Positions 24,413 to 34,209 of a stretch of DNA of 64,000 bases are shown piece after piece (positions within the stretch are counted from its first letter, which is position 1; each line of letters opens with the position of its first letter). The position numbers were made by a program, and so were the translations under genes. Location of the stretch: positions 21,864,927-21,928,926 of the forward strand of contig NC_091156.1 in the NCBI RefSeq assembly GCF_040958095.1, given 5' to 3'. The notes below the pieces were generated by a model. That model saw nothing but the letters and a program-made list of their open reading frames with translations. It was not told the DNA's origin and ran no database searches. This stretch comes from Procambarus clarkii (taxonomy: Eukaryota; Arthropoda; Malacostraca; Decapoda; Cambaridae).

Positions 24413-24825
24413 GACCCGTCACTCCAGTAGTGACCTGACCTCGTAAGGTTAAGAGCTGTTACTCCCTGATCTGACAGTTTATCACGTCCACGACCTCCTT
24501 GGACCTCAAGACGAAGACCGTTGGGAGATATACTCTGATGGATACCGAGATTGGGTGATTACTGATCACCAAAGAGTAATATCTGCATAACACTTTAAGT
24601 AACCCTGGTCTTAGTACTTACATTCACTCACACCATTCACGCTCTCTGCTGTCGCTGATGATCCAGGTGGCAGGTAGACTGTGGATTTAAGTGAGGGAAC
24701 TCAGCATTGTATCCCTTAGTGTTGGATAAGGTTTGACCTCTAGCTTGTCCTGATCAGCTGTCACATGATAGCTGATCAGTTCCGGAGATAACTGGGTTGT
24801 ACCACAGGAGCTGGTCACTCTGACA
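23128..24825. other. 1.7 kb without a recognisable gene
   Basis: The first 200 bp are probably the LINE 5' UTR. The rest is AT-rich non-coding sequence with 'aattaattaac'-type runs at 23930-24130. No motif-bearing ORF seen. Confidence 0.5.
24341..24413. repeat. (CA)n microsatellite
   Basis: CA dinucleotides interrupted once by 'cgcacgtacgcacgc'. Confidence 0.97.
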
Positions 24826-26962
24826 CGACCCAGGTCACTACTGACCTGATGATGACCCAGGTCACTACTGACCTGATGATGACCCAGGTCACTACTGACC
24901 TGATGATGACCCATGTCACAACTGACCTGATGAGGACCCAGGTCACTACTGACCTGATGAGGACCCAGGTCACTACTGACCTCATGATGACCCAGGTCAC
25001 AACTGACCTGATGATGACCCAGGTCACTACTGACCTGATGATGACCCAGGTCACTACTGACCTGATGAGGACCCAGGTCACTACTGACCTGATGATGACC
25101 CAGGTCACAACTGACCTGAGGATGACCCAGGTCACAACTGACCTGATGATGACCCAGGTCACTACTGACCTGATGATGACCCAGGTCACAACTGACCTCA
25201 TGATGACCCAGGTCACTACTGACCTGATGATGACCCAGGTCACTACTGACCTCATGAGGACCCAGGTCACTACTGACCTGATGATGACCCAGGTCACAAC
25301 TGACCTCATGATGACCCAGGTCACTACTGACCTCATGAGGACCCAGGTCACTACTGACCTGATGATGACCCAGGTCACAACTGACCTCATGATGACCCAG
25401 GTCACTACTGACCTGATGATGACCCAGGTCACTACTGACCTGATGATGACCCAGGTCACTTCTGACCTGATGATGACCCAGGTCACAACTGACCTCATGA
25501 TGACCCAGGTCACTACTGACCTGATGATGACCCAGGTCACTACTGACCTGATGATGACCCAGGTCACTACTGACCTGATGATGACCCAGGTCACTACTGA
25601 CCTGATGATGACCCAGGTCACAACTGACCTGATGATGACCCAGGTCACTACTGACCTGATGATGACCCAGGTCACAACTGACCTGATGATGACCCAGGTC
25701 ACTACTGACCTGATGATGACCCAGGTCACAACTGACCTGATGATGACCCAGGTCACAACTGACCTGATGAGGACCCAGGTCACAACTGACCTCATGATGA
25801 CCCAGGTCACTACTGACCTGATGAGGACCCAGGTCACTACTGACCTCATGAGGACCCAGGTCACTACTGACCTCATGATGACCCAGGTCACTACTGACCT
25901 CATGATGACCCAGGTCACTACTGACCTCATGATGACCCAGGTCACTACTGACCTCATGAGGACCCAGGTCACTACTGACCTCATGAGGACCCAGGTCACT
26001 ACTGACCTCATGATGACCCAGGTCACTACTGACCTCATGATGACCCAGGTCACTACTGACCTCATGAGGACCCAGGTCACTACTGACCTCATGAGGACCC
26101 AGGTCACTACTGACCTCATGAGGACCCAGGTCACTACTGACCTCATGAGGACCCAGGTCACTACTGACCTCATGAGGACCCAGGTCACTACTGACCTCAT
26201 GATGACCCAGGTCACTACTGACCTCATGAGGACCCAGGTCACTACTGACCTCATGAGGACCCAGGTCACTACTGACCTCATGAGGACCCAGGTCACTACT
26301 GACCTCATGAGGACCCAGGTCACTACTGACCTCATGATGACCCAGGTCACTACTGACCTCATGATGACCCAGGTCACTACTGACCTCAAGATGACCCAGG
26401 TCACTACTGACCTCATGAGGACCCAGGTCACTACTGACCTCATGAGGACCCAGGTCACTACTGACCTCATGAGGACCCAGGTCACTACTGACCTCATGAT
26501 GACCCAGGTCACTACTGACCTCATGAGGACCCAGGTCACTACTGACCTCATGAGGACCCAGGTCACTACTAACCTCATGAGGACCCAGGTCACAACTGAC
26601 CTCATGATGACCCAGGTCACTACTGACCTCATGAGGACCCAGGTCACTACTGACCTCATGAGGACCCAGGTCACTACTGACCTCATGAGGACCCAGGTCA
26701 CTACTGACCTCATGAGGACCCAGGTCACTACTGACCTCATGAGGACCCAGGTCACTACTGACCTCATGAGGACCCAGGTCACTACTGACCTCATGATGAC
26801 CCAGGTCACAACTGACCTGATGATGACCCAGGTCACCACTGACCTGATGAGGACCCAGGTCACTACTGACCTCATGATGACCCAGGACACTACTGACCTC
26901 ATGATGACCCAGGTCACCACTGACCTCATGAGGACCCAGGTCACTACTGACCTGAGGATGAC
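24826..26962. repeat. 27 bp minisatellite with inverted AGGTCA half-sites
   Basis: About 79 copies of a 27 bp unit containing ccaggtcactactgacctga. Variants are cactact/cacaact, ctgatga/ctcatga, and atgatgac/atgaggac. Left units favour 'ctgatgatga'; the central block favours 'ctcatgagga'. AGGTCA-n4-TGACCT recurs in nearly every unit and can form a 6-7 bp stem. The period is divisible by three, so frames of 938 (+) and 709 (-) codons are open; both are artefacts. Confidence 0.96.
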
Positions 26963-27054
26963 CCAGCCAGGGTGGCCGAGGACTGGTCAGTGTAGCCAGT
27001 GTGGCCGAGCGTTGGCCAGAACAGGAAGGGGGGGGGGCGTCGTCCCCAGCGGTG

Positions 27055-27575
27055 ACGACTCAGGGAGTCGTACATTACCCCCTCACCACGACACCCACCC
27101 CAGGGAGTCGTACACGAGCCCCTCACCACGACACCCGCCCCAGGGAGTCGTACACGAGCCCCTCACCATGACACCCGCCCCAGGGAGTCGTACACGACCC
27201 CCTCACCACGACACCCGCCCCGGGGGAGTCGTACACGAGCCCCCTCACCACGACACCCGCTCCGGGGAGTCGTACACGAGCCCCCTCACCACGACACCCG
27301 CCCCAGGGAGTCGTACACGAGCCCCTCACCACGACATCCGCCCCGGGGAGTCGTACACGAGCCCCTCACCACGACACCCGCCCCGGGAAGTCGTACACGA
27401 GCCCGTCACCACGACATCCGCCCCGGGGAGTCGTACACGAGCCCTTCACCACGACACCCTCCCCAGGGAGTCGTACACGAGCCCCTCACCACGACACCCG
27501 CCCCAGGGAGTCGTACACGAGCCCCTCACCACGACACCCGCCCCAGGTGGTCGTACACGACCCCCTCACCACGAC
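27055..27575. repeat. 40 bp minisatellite
   Basis: About 13 copies of a roughly 40 bp unit containing 'cagggagtcgtacacgagcc' and 'cctcaccacgacacccgcc', with 39-42 bp length variants. A G11-type run precedes it at about 27030. Confidence 0.93.
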
Positions 27576-27887
27576 CAGGTGACACTGGAGGGACAGGTCT
27601 CAGTGAAGACAGTCACTGCTCAAGAAGACTGGGAAGACATGCCTGGCGCACATAAATGGATGTAAAGGAATAACAGAGTGAATATAATCAAGGCTGTAAT
27701 TATATCAGTATGAAATTGATCATGAAACAATGGATATTAATTGGTGACGTTTAATTCCAGGAACGAGCTAAGTAAATATTGGCTTGGAAATAGAGTTGAA
27801 GATTCACGTAACTAAACAGACTTGGGGTCGCTGGATGGTTGCGTGTACAGAAGGTGTTTGGGACGACATAAAAAGAGGTATCCTCGT
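27576..27887. other. No recognisable gene
   Basis: Non-repetitive sequence with no ORF of note. Confidence 0.5.
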
Positions 27888-28142
27888 GGTTATCTTGAGG
27901 TTATCTTGAGATGATTTCGGGGCTTTTCAGTGTCCCCGCGGCCCGGTCCTCGACCAGGCCTCCACCCCCAGGAAGCAACCCGTGACAGCTGACTAACTCC
28001 CAGGTACCTATTTTACTGCTAGGTAACAGGTGCATAGGGTGAAAGAAACTCTGCCCATTGTTTCTCGCTGGCGCCTGGGATCGAACCCGGGTCCACAGGA
28101 TCACAAGTCCAGCGTGCTGTCCGCTCGGCCGACCGGCTCCCG
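27888..28142 (-). mobile_element. tRNA-derived SINE, copy 3
   Basis: The minus-strand head 'gagccggtcggccgagcgga' with 'gacccgggttcgatcccagg' (B box) is the most tRNA-like of the four copies. The conserved body and an end with two copies of 'gataacctcaa' follow. It is a distinct subfamily: it lacks the 'ctgacagctga' head and has 'ctggacttgtgatcctgtgg' in the loop region. Confidence 0.85.
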
Positions 28143-28463
28143 TGTGGGACAAAATGACTTCTGAATTTTCCTCTTGCTTCTGTGGCCATTAGACCCTTCG
28201 CCTTATTGAAGACTGTAACCTGCACTGATTCAGTCAAACACCACAGTATCAAAGGCTCTGCTAAAGGTCAACATATAGACTGTTACAATTCTTCCCGCTG
28301 TCAGCTACTTCAAATATACCGGGGAAGAATGATAGGAAATTATATAAGTAAAACCATGTTGTTATTCCTGTATGATTCATGTTTTTCAAGAGTGTTTTCT
28401 ACAGAGCAATTTTCCTTCAGAAGATGTTACAGTAATTGGGCAGTAGTTTAACTCAAGTGATCT
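28143..28463. other. No recognisable gene
   Basis: Weak coding resemblance only; no motif I can name. Confidence 0.4.
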
Positions 28464-28745
28464 TTCTCCCTTATTAAAGTAAGTAATTATCAATAGAAGG
28501 TACCAAACTCTCCCTTATTAAAGTAAGTAATTATCAATAGAAGGCTCCAAACTCTCCCTTATTAAAGTAAGTAATTATCAATAGAAGGCTCCAAACTCTC
28601 CCTTATTAAAGTAAGTAATTATCAATAGAAGGCACCAAACTCTCCCTTATTAAAGTAAGTAATTATCAATAGAAGGCACCAAACTCTCCCTTATTAAAGT
28701 AAGTAATTATCAATAGAAGGCACCAAACTCTCCCTTATTAAAGAT
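28464..28745. repeat. 44 bp minisatellite, about 6.4 copies
   Basis: Near-perfect 44 bp units containing 'tctcccttattaaagtaagt' and 'aattatcaatagaaggcacc'. Variation is limited to gta/gct/gca before 'ccaaac'. Confidence 0.96.
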
Positions 28746-28865
28746 CAGCACCACAAGACTCCTTCTATGACTCTACACTCTGCCAGACTCTCTTAAAATG
28801 CTACACAAGGACTCACTAAGCTCTTCTCTGCACTCTTGAAGCACCCTGGCAAACACTTCGTCTCG

Positions 28866-29677
28866 CCCTGGGCAAGTGTTGGATGGCTTAACACTTTCTC
28901 CTGGGCACGTGGTGGACGGCTTAACACTTTCTCCTGGGCACGTGGTGGACGGCTTAACACTTTCTCCTGGGCACGTGGTGGACGGCTTAACACTTTCTCC
29001 TGGGCACGTGGTGGACGGCTTAACACTTTCTCCTGGGCACGTGTTGGACGGCTTAACACTTTCTCCTGGGCACGTATTGGATGGCTTAACACTTTCTCCT
29101 GGGCACGTGTTGGACGGCTTAACACTTTCTCCTGGGCACGTATTGGATGGCTTAACACTTTCTCCTGGGCACGTGTTGGACGGCTTAACACTTTCTCCTG
29201 GGGACGTGGTGGACGGCTTAACACTTTCTCCTGGGCAAGTGTTGGATGGCTTAACACTTTCTCCTGGGCACGTGGTGGACGGCTTAACACTTTCTCCTGG
29301 GCACGTGGTGGACGGCTTAACACTTTCTCCTGGGCACGTGTTGGACGGCTTAACACTTTCTCCTGGGCACGTATTGGATGGCTTAACACTTTCTCCTGGG
29401 CACGTGTTGGACGGCTTAACACTTTCTCCTGGGCACGTATTGGATGGCTTAACACTTTCTCCTGGGCACGTGTTGGACGGCTTAACACTTTCTCCTGGGC
29501 ACGTGGTGGACGGCTTAACACTTTCTCCTGGGTACGTGGTGGACGGCTTAACACTTTCTCCTGGGCACGTGGTGGACGGCTTAACACTTTCTCCTGGGCA
29601 CGTGTTGGACGGCTTAACACTTTCTCCTGGGCACGTGGTGGACGGCTTAACACTTTCTCCTGGGCACGTGTTGGACG
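28866..29677. repeat. 33 bp minisatellite, left part
   Basis: About 25 copies of a 33 bp unit containing cctgggcacgtggtggacgg, followed by 'cttaacactttct'. Most units carry the E-box CACGTG; 'cacgtattggatgg' variants, confined to this side, lose it. The array is interrupted mid-unit at 29677 by an LTR retrotransposon and resumes at 35703. Confidence 0.97.
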
Positions 29678-30373
29678 TGTGACGGTAACGCGTTGGTGTT
29701 CGGCTGTTCAAAAGCTAGGGGTATGGCCTCGTCACATATAGAAACAAAAAATAGAAAATCTGGAACTTCGTCTGTGGTAAGGTAATGAGAAGACACACAA
29801 AACACAAGTAAATTTAACAATGAAATTTTAATTACGTTAGAAAAGCAAAACATGAATAAAATGGACATACAAATTCGTATAATAAAATCAATCAATCAAA
29901 ATAGTAAGAATAATCAAATGACAAAATGAAAAGTTACGTTAAGACAAGTGAGTAATATCAAGTGAACAATATACAATCAAATAAGAGGTGCAGGAATATT
30001 GGCTTTAAGCTATCACCTCTCTTAGTACACGTAAGTCACGGCTTAGTCTACCAACGAGACGTGTTAACCTGATGAAAGCACTGGATATTCTGAGATCTGA
30101 GGTCGTGGTGGCCCCAGACATCAAGTAGTGTGGTGGGTGGAGTGCAGTTGCAACTGGACCCGCAGCCAATCAGCGATGAGCAGGCGACAAGACAGGTAGT
30201 TTGGTGGTTCGAGGTGGAGCAGGTGTTCCTGGCTGCATACGTTTTGCGCTTCTGGCAAAACTTGGTGTTGTTGTCGTTGTTGGATATTTCTTCCATACTA
30301 GTTTTATAGATTTGTAGCGACGTATTTTGGAGGGAAGAGCAGGCTCAATCTCTTGAAGGAGATTATCGTCACA
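29678..30373 (-). repeat. 3' LTR of the 29.7-35.7 kb element
   Basis: Minus-strand termini TGTGACGATAATC...GTTACCGTCACA: TG..CA ends inside an imperfect inverted repeat. Collinear with 35007-35702 over 696 bp, with one seen mismatch (attacg here, attgcg there, near 29833/35162). It also encodes the last 67 or so residues of the large ORF. Confidence 0.95.
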
Positions 30374-33300
30374 ACTCTCCCCCGAAGCCTGCGGTTCTGG
30401 AAGAAGTACGTCATTATGTGGTGGAGTAATAGATGGAGTCGCTTCTACTTCATAAACTCTGGAGAGATCATCGGCTAAGATGTTGTCGGAATCTTGGTAT
30501 AGCGTGTCTCCAGGTTGAATTTCTGCAGTTATCAAGCCCATAGTAGAAGACGTTGAGATGAGAAGTGGGCGTGCTGCAGGAGGTGTAGGGTGGTGTGGTC
30601 CGTGTTGATGGTGGACCGAGCACTTTTCAGGTGTGGAGTGAAGTGCTGGAGCTTCAGGATGATGAAGAGTAGCTCCTTGCCAATTGTTCCGTAGTTCCTT
30701 GTAGCAGTAGTCGCTGACAGGTGTATTCTCCTCGCCTCGTTGCTGCATCACGACACCACCAACGTCGGTATCATTGGTGTCGACATGGAGGATGAAGGGC
30801 TTATCTGACGAGGTGAGAGTGGAATTAGAATATGGCAAAGGAGCACTATTAGGGTCCTGAAAATGGTTGGGATTATCAATATGGATTTTTGAATGAGAAA
30901 GCGTGGATTCCTTGTTGGTGCTTTCGGGAGGAGAAGCTGGGATGGTCTCACTGTGGATGTAGGGTTCTGTGAAGGTAGAGTAATGGATTAGGACAGTGGG
31001 AGGAGTACCATTATATTGCTTCAGGAGGTTGACGTGGCACAGCTGGGTCTTCCGCCGCCTATCTGGAGTCTCGATTACGTAGTTGTTGTTGCTGCTTCTG
31101 CACTCTTTGACGCGGTAGGGTCCTGAAAATCTGTTTTGTAAAGGAGAATTTGGGATAGGAAGATATGCAAGTACGAAGTCTCCCGGCTTAAATTTTCTTA
31201 CTTTGCTGGTCTGGTCGTAATGAGTCTTCATCCTCTCCTGGGCTTTCAATAGATTATCATGGGCAAAACGGTGGACTCTCTCTAGAATGTGTTGAAGGTT
31301 TTGAAGAAACTGGGGCACATTCTGATGCTCACTGAAGGTGGCATCTCTGAGAGAGTCTTTGAAAGCCTTAAGGGGAGTACGGCACTTACGGCCGTAGAGC
31401 ATCTCATAAGGAGATACTCCTAGGGACTCATTGGGGAGACTTCTATAAATACACATTATAAGGTCGATTTGCTTATCCCAATCCTTAGAGGTTTCACTAC
31501 AAAACTTTTTCAAGAGTGCTTTGATAGTCTGATGACTACGTTCAAGAGAACCCTGTGAAGCAGGATGATAGGGGCTGGACAATACCTGTTTGATGTTGAA
31601 CTCCTCCAGTGTCCTTTTGAAGAGATCACTGGTGAAGTTGGTACCACAGTCGCTCTGAATCTCCCTGGGAAATCCGTATTGAGTGAAGATCTTCAATAGA
31701 TGTTTTACAACCGTAGCAGCCGTGATGTTCTTCACTGGAACTGCTATGGGAAATCTGGTGGTAGGACACAGGATGGTTAAGATATAGGCGTTACCTGAAC
31801 TGGTCCGAGGTAAAGGACCAACACAGTCTATTATAAGTCTGTGGAAAGGTTCCGCAGGCACCTGTATGGGAATCAGTGGCGCTCTGGGAATGGAGATGTT
31901 CGGTTTGCCTGCCATCTGACATGTATGACACTGTTTTACGTACTGTTTGACGTTATTTACCATACCTGGCCAGTAGTAGTCTTGACGAATTCCATGGTAA
32001 GTCTTGTTGAATCCGTAGTGGGAGAATGCTCCGTGGGCCAGGTGTAGAATAGTGGGCCGCAGGCTGGTAGGAATCACAAGTTGTTCGATGTTGGCCCAAT
32101 CGTCCTCCTCCTTCAGTTTACTGGGTCTATATCTGCGGTAGAGCAAGTCGTTCTCTAGGAAGAACCCAGGAATACTGTCGGATTGAGTCTCAGCCTGGAA
32201 AAACAATGGTGTTAAAGTAAGATCTTCCCTCTGCAACTTACGGAACTCCAACTTGGTCAGATTCGGGGGTAGTTTCTGAGGGTCTTGAGGGACAGCGGTA
32301 GCAGTAGAGTCAGCAGGCTGTGGACGTGCGGCTTGTGCACGGGTGGTCACGAGAACTGGAGGAGAAACTTCATCACTCTCTTGAACCTCTGCTGGAACAT
32401 ACGCTAGTATAGGGTTAATTGGCACAGAGGTACACACCTGGGGTTTGTCCATGACGATCAGGTTGGTCGGTTGCAGGTCTTCTGCCAAGTCGTTGCCTAG
32501 GAGAAGTTGCACTCCAGGCATGGGAAAAGGCTTTTCCCTGACGGCGACTTGGACTTCTCCGTTCACGTAGGGACAATCCAGGTGGACTCTGGCGAGAGGG
32601 TATGGAGTGGTAGCAGTGAGGTCAGTGATGAAGACAGTTTCTCCGGTGTAGGCGATGTTGGGCACAGCCGACTTCAAGATGATCGATTGAAGAGCCGCTG
32701 TGTCCCTCAAGATCTTCAATTTGAAACGTCCCTCCGGATTTAAACCGTTGGCAGAGACAGTTCCAGTATACAGGTGGTTACTGAAAAGAGAAAGATCATT
32801 AACATTAACACCAACATTCATCACAGGCTTACCGGACTTAGGAGGAGTTGGTTTGGGTTTCTGTGGGTCAGTGGTTCCCTTGTATTGAGACTTACCACAC
32901 TTGTCTATGGTATGTCCATAGAGTCTACAATACTTGCAGTACAATTGCGAGCTAGCTTGATCGGTGCTCACTTTCTCGTAACTGTACCACGACTTCTTAC
33001 TGGAGGATGGTTCGGGTGTCAGCCGGTGGATGAGGCTGTAAGTGTCAGCCGACTTAGCACACTTCAGGTAGTCGGTTTCTTCTTTATCTGCTAAGTATAG
33101 ACGGACAGGAGGCGGCACACGCCTCAAGAATTCTTCAACTAGCATCAGGTTGACGAGTTCTGTAAAAGTAGAGACTTGTGCTGCTTCCAGCCATTTCATA
33201 AAATATCTCCGTTTTGTGTTAGCAAACTCGAGGAAGGTAGTGGTACTTGCCTTCAGGTGGTCACGGAATTTCCTTCGATAACTTTCTGTGGAGAGGAGGT

Positions 33301-33601
33301 AGGCGTCCAACACTGCTTGTTTCAGAGTCTGGTAGTCATTCTCAGACGCCAAAGTACTGAGTGTGACTGCAGCTCTACCTGTAAGATGGACTCTGAGAAG
33401 TGTGGCCCATTGGTCGACAGGCCAACTGAGTTGATTAGCAAGGGTTTCAAAGGTGGTGAAAAACACATCAACTTCTGCTTCTACAAAGGATGGCATTAAC
33501 TTACTTGCATGTGATATATTAAAACTGACGGGAAGATTGGAGTAGCTTGCTGGCGTTGAGTGAAGTGTGAAGTTTCCAAGGCGATTTCGCGTTGACGACA
33601 C
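30170..33601 (-). CDS. Gag C-terminus, zinc knuckle, protease, integrase, RNase H remnant
   Basis: An 1143-residue frame. Residues about 35-195 are a SCAN-like Gag region ('FFTTFETLANQLSWPVDQWA'). A CX2CX4HX4C knuckle lies at 222-235 (CKYCRLYGHTIDKC). A retropepsin-like domain starts with D300-T-A; the usual Gly is Ala. The integrase has its HHCC zinc module (H523, H528, C558, C561), catalytic D592, D651 and E687 with exactly 35 residues between the last two, and a GPY/F module at 827-829. Only about 65 residues separate this from an RNase H-like start (933-953, 'HVDTNDTDVGGVVMQQ'), so reverse transcriptase is absent. The RNase H is broken: its middle reads in another frame (see findings), while 'SDNILADDLSRV' (1038-1049) is back in frame. 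The last 67 or so residues are encoded by the LTR. Confidence 0.88.
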   Translation of the reverse strand: MSSTRNRLGNFTLHSTPASYSNLPVSFNISHASKLMPSFVEAEVDVFFTTFETLANQLSWPVDQWATLLRVHLTGRAAVTLSTLASENDYQTLKQAVLDAYLLSTESYRRKFRDHLKASTTTFLEFANTKRRYFMKWLEAAQVSTFTELVNLMLVEEFLRRVPPPVRLYLADKEETDYLKCAKSADTYSLIHRLTPEPSSSKKSWYSYEKVSTDQASSQLYCKYCRLYGHTIDKCGKSQYKGTTDPQKPKPTPPKSGKPVMNVGVNVNDLSLFSNHLYTGTVSANGLNPEGRFKLKILRDTAALQSIILKSAVPNIAYTGETVFITDLTATTPYPLARVHLDCPYVNGEVQVAVREKPFPMPGVQLLLGNDLAEDLQPTNLIVMDKPQVCTSVPINPILAYVPAEVQESDEVSPPVLVTTRAQAARPQPADSTATAVPQDPQKLPPNLTKLEFRKLQREDLTLTPLFFQAETQSDSIPGFFLENDLLYRRYRPSKLKEEDDWANIEQLVIPTSLRPTILHLAHGAFSHYGFNKTYHGIRQDYYWPGMVNNVKQYVKQCHTCQMAGKPNISIPRAPLIPIQVPAEPFHRLIIDCVGPLPRTSSGNAYILTILCPTTRFPIAVPVKNITAATVVKHLLKIFTQYGFPREIQSDCGTNFTSDLFKRTLEEFNIKQVLSSPYHPASQGSLERSHQTIKALLKKFCSETSKDWDKQIDLIMCIYRSLPNESLGVSPYEMLYGRKCRTPLKAFKDSLRDATFSEHQNVPQFLQNLQHILERVHRFAHDNLLKAQERMKTHYDQTSKVRKFKPGDFVLAYLPIPNSPLQNRFSGPYRVKECRSSNNNYVIETPDRRRKTQLCHVNLLKQYNGTPPTVLIHYSTFTEPYIHSETIPASPPESTNKESTLSHSKIHIDNPNHFQDPNSAPLPYSNSTLTSSDKPFILHVDTNDTDVGGVVMQQRGEENTPVSDYCYKELRNNWQGATLHHPEAPALHSTPEKCSVHHQHGPHHPTPPAARPLLISTSSTMGLITAEIQPGDTLYQDSDNILADDLSRVYEVEATPSITPPHNDVLLPEPQASGESCDDNLLQEIEPALPSKIRRYKSIKLVWKKYPTTTTTPSFARSAKRMQPGTPAPPRTTKLPVLSPAHR
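30374..30383 (-). promoter_or_regulatory. Polypurine tract
   Basis: The minus strand reads GGGGGAGAGT directly before the 3' LTR, the usual site for plus-strand priming. It lies inside the large open frame. Confidence 0.75.
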
Positions 33602-34209
33602 TCTAGAGCCAGAGTCGCTTGTTGCTTGTCATGCTCGCGTTGCATCTCCAACTCGCGTTGTTTTGTTTCAAGCTGTACTCGTTCACGGAGTAAGGCGATC
33701 TCACGTTCTTGTTCTTCTCTCCTCAAGGCAGCTTCACGTTCTTGTTCTTCTCTCCTCAAAGCAGCCTCACGTTCTTGTTCTTCTCTTCGTATGGCAGCTG
33801 CTCGTTCTTGTTGTTCGATGGCTTCCCTTTGCTGCTCACGTTCAATCTTGGCCAGCTCTATTTTGAGTTTCATTGTTGCCAAATCAGTTTTATCTGCAAT
33901 ATAGTAAGTTTCATGAGTTTCAGAGTCTATCTTACCTTGCTCTAAATAGTAATCCAGCAACAGGTTGTGTATGTCATTTTTGTTGGCTTGGTAGGGAACT
34001 TCTAGTTGGTACTCATGTGCAAGAGTTTGTAATTCAGTCCTCTTGGCACGACTTAAAGTTCCTATTGCACCTGCTGGATTTGCACGGAAAGCTTGGAGAT
34101 GAAACATGGTGAAATTAGCAAATAAATGTACAACAAATATACAGTTATAGTGAATGTCAGAAACAGGACAACGTGGCAACTGATACCTATCCTGTGGGAT
34201 CTTTAACAA
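33496..34209 (-). CDS. Gag N-terminal ORF with long charged coiled coil
   Basis: A 237-codon frame, the first of the element. Residues about 40-95 ('AGAIGTLSRAKRTELQTLAH' onward) look like a SAP-type or small helical domain. Residues about 110-215 are a charged coiled coil with three near-identical 'REEQEREAAL' blocks, typical of Gag assembly regions in this group. The likely true start could be the internal Met at residue 35 ('MFHLQAFRANPAGAIG'), since the first 34 residues look like leader. Its 3' end overlaps the next ORF by about 106 nt. The next frame is reached by a -1 shift, so a Gag-Pol fusion by frameshifting is possible; I see no classic slippery heptamer. Confidence 0.75.
   Translation of the reverse strand: MLKIPQDRYQLPRCPVSDIHYNCIFVVHLFANFTMFHLQAFRANPAGAIGTLSRAKRTELQTLAHEYQLEVPYQANKNDIHNLLLDYYLEQGKIDSETHETYYIADKTDLATMKLKIELAKIEREQQREAIEQQERAAAIRREEQEREAALRREEQEREAALRREEQEREIALLRERVQLETKQRELEMQREHDKQQATLALECRQREIALETSHFTQRQQATPIFPSVLIYHMQVS

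Noticed and set aside
24815-27665. 938-codon (+) and 709-codon (-) ORFs
   Set aside because: The 27 bp period is divisible by three and the unit lacks stops on both strands. The forward frame also runs on through an unrelated 40 bp array.
28080-28140. Possible functional tRNA gene
   Set aside because: Has A- and B-box-like segments but is the head of a multi-copy SINE with the common body attached; no proper acceptor-stem pairing found.
28464-28745. Possible CRISPR-like array (44 bp direct repeats)
   Set aside because: Units are contiguous with no unique spacers, and the sequence is eukaryotic. The same applies to every other array here.
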